Assembly: GCA_021846485.1 (NCBI GenBank)
Contig: JAJZWW010000224.1
Coordinates: 1-5,802, forward strand
Length of the DNA stretch: 5,802 bases
Reading direction: 5' to 3'
Origin: Actinomycetes bacterium
Lineage (GTDB): Bacteria > Actinomycetota > Acidimicrobiia > Acidimicrobiales > Palsa-688
Shown one piece after another: positions 5,647 to 5,802 of this stretch. The position numbers and the translations under genes are program-made. The first letter of the stretch is position 1; every line of letters starts with the position of its first letter. The notes below the pieces were generated by a model, which did no database searches, was not told where the DNA came from, and worked only from the letters and a program-made list of their open reading frames with translations.

Positions 5647-5802
5647 TTAGTGTCCGTCCTCGAACAGGGCGGCCAGCTCCACCGGCATCACTGGCAGAGG
5701 CTCGGGGTTGATGGCGATCGGCGCATAGGGTCCGCGCTCGTCGGTCTGGCGTTGGACGAAGTTGACCTTGCCCAACTCGTGGTCGGCGTCGGGGTAGTCC
5801 TC
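5647..5802 (-). CDS. C-terminal fragment of an unrecognised protein
   Basis: An open frame enters from the right edge and ends at TAA (5647-5649), giving 51 residues. The segment is acidic, with EDYPDADHELGKVNF at the start, QRQTDERGPYAPIAINPEPL in the middle and a terminal LAALFEDGH. Coherent amino-acid use, with few Arg/Ser runs and a high G/C share at third codon positions, supports a real gene, unlike the spacer next to it. I do not recognise the family. It looks like the soluble tail of an enzyme, but no motif proves that. It lies 127 bases upstream of the HxlR gene in the same direction, so the two may be functionally linked. Confidence 0.6.
   Translation of the reverse strand, partial: EDYPDADHELGKVNFVQRQTDERGPYAPIAINPEPLPVMPVELAALFEDGH

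Overview
The window is very GC-rich. Its start codons (GTG and TTG as well as ATG), proteins rich in Ala, Gly, Val and Arg, and actinobacterial-style Tad pilus genes point to a high-GC actinomycete-type bacterium. I cannot name a genus. All genes that can be supported lie on the minus strand, so transcription runs from high to low coordinates.

Right end (about 5520-5802): the last 51 codons of an unrecognised protein, then a 127-base spacer containing a GC-rich hairpin. Next (5160-5519) is a small HxlR-type winged-helix regulator. About 540 bases without a convincing gene follow (4619-5159). They hold several short perfect inverted repeats and one weak promoter candidate.

Main block (1-4618): six tightly packed genes, in transcription order a lipoprotein with an NTF2-like look, a secreted PKD-like protein, a membrane-anchored SAF-domain (CpaB/RcpC-like) protein, a CpaE/MinD-like protein with an abnormal P-loop, a CpaF/TadA secretion ATPase, and the first 92 codons of a TadB-like inner-membrane platform protein that runs off the left edge. 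Junctions are a 19-base overlap, a 15-base gap, a 1-base gap, and two 4-base start/stop overlaps (ATGA and GTGA), so this is almost certainly one translationally coupled operon.

Working model (inference from family knowledge): CpaF powers assembly of a Flp/Tad-type pilus through the TadB platform, the CpaE-like protein positions or regulates the machine, and the SAF protein spans the periplasm or cell-wall zone. Gram-positive Tad systems have no outer-membrane secretin, so the lipoprotein and the PKD protein at the head of the operon are candidates for envelope-side accessory parts. The pilin, TadC and TadE/F genes would be expected beyond the left edge. I saw no tRNA, rRNA, CRISPR array, transposase or integrase.
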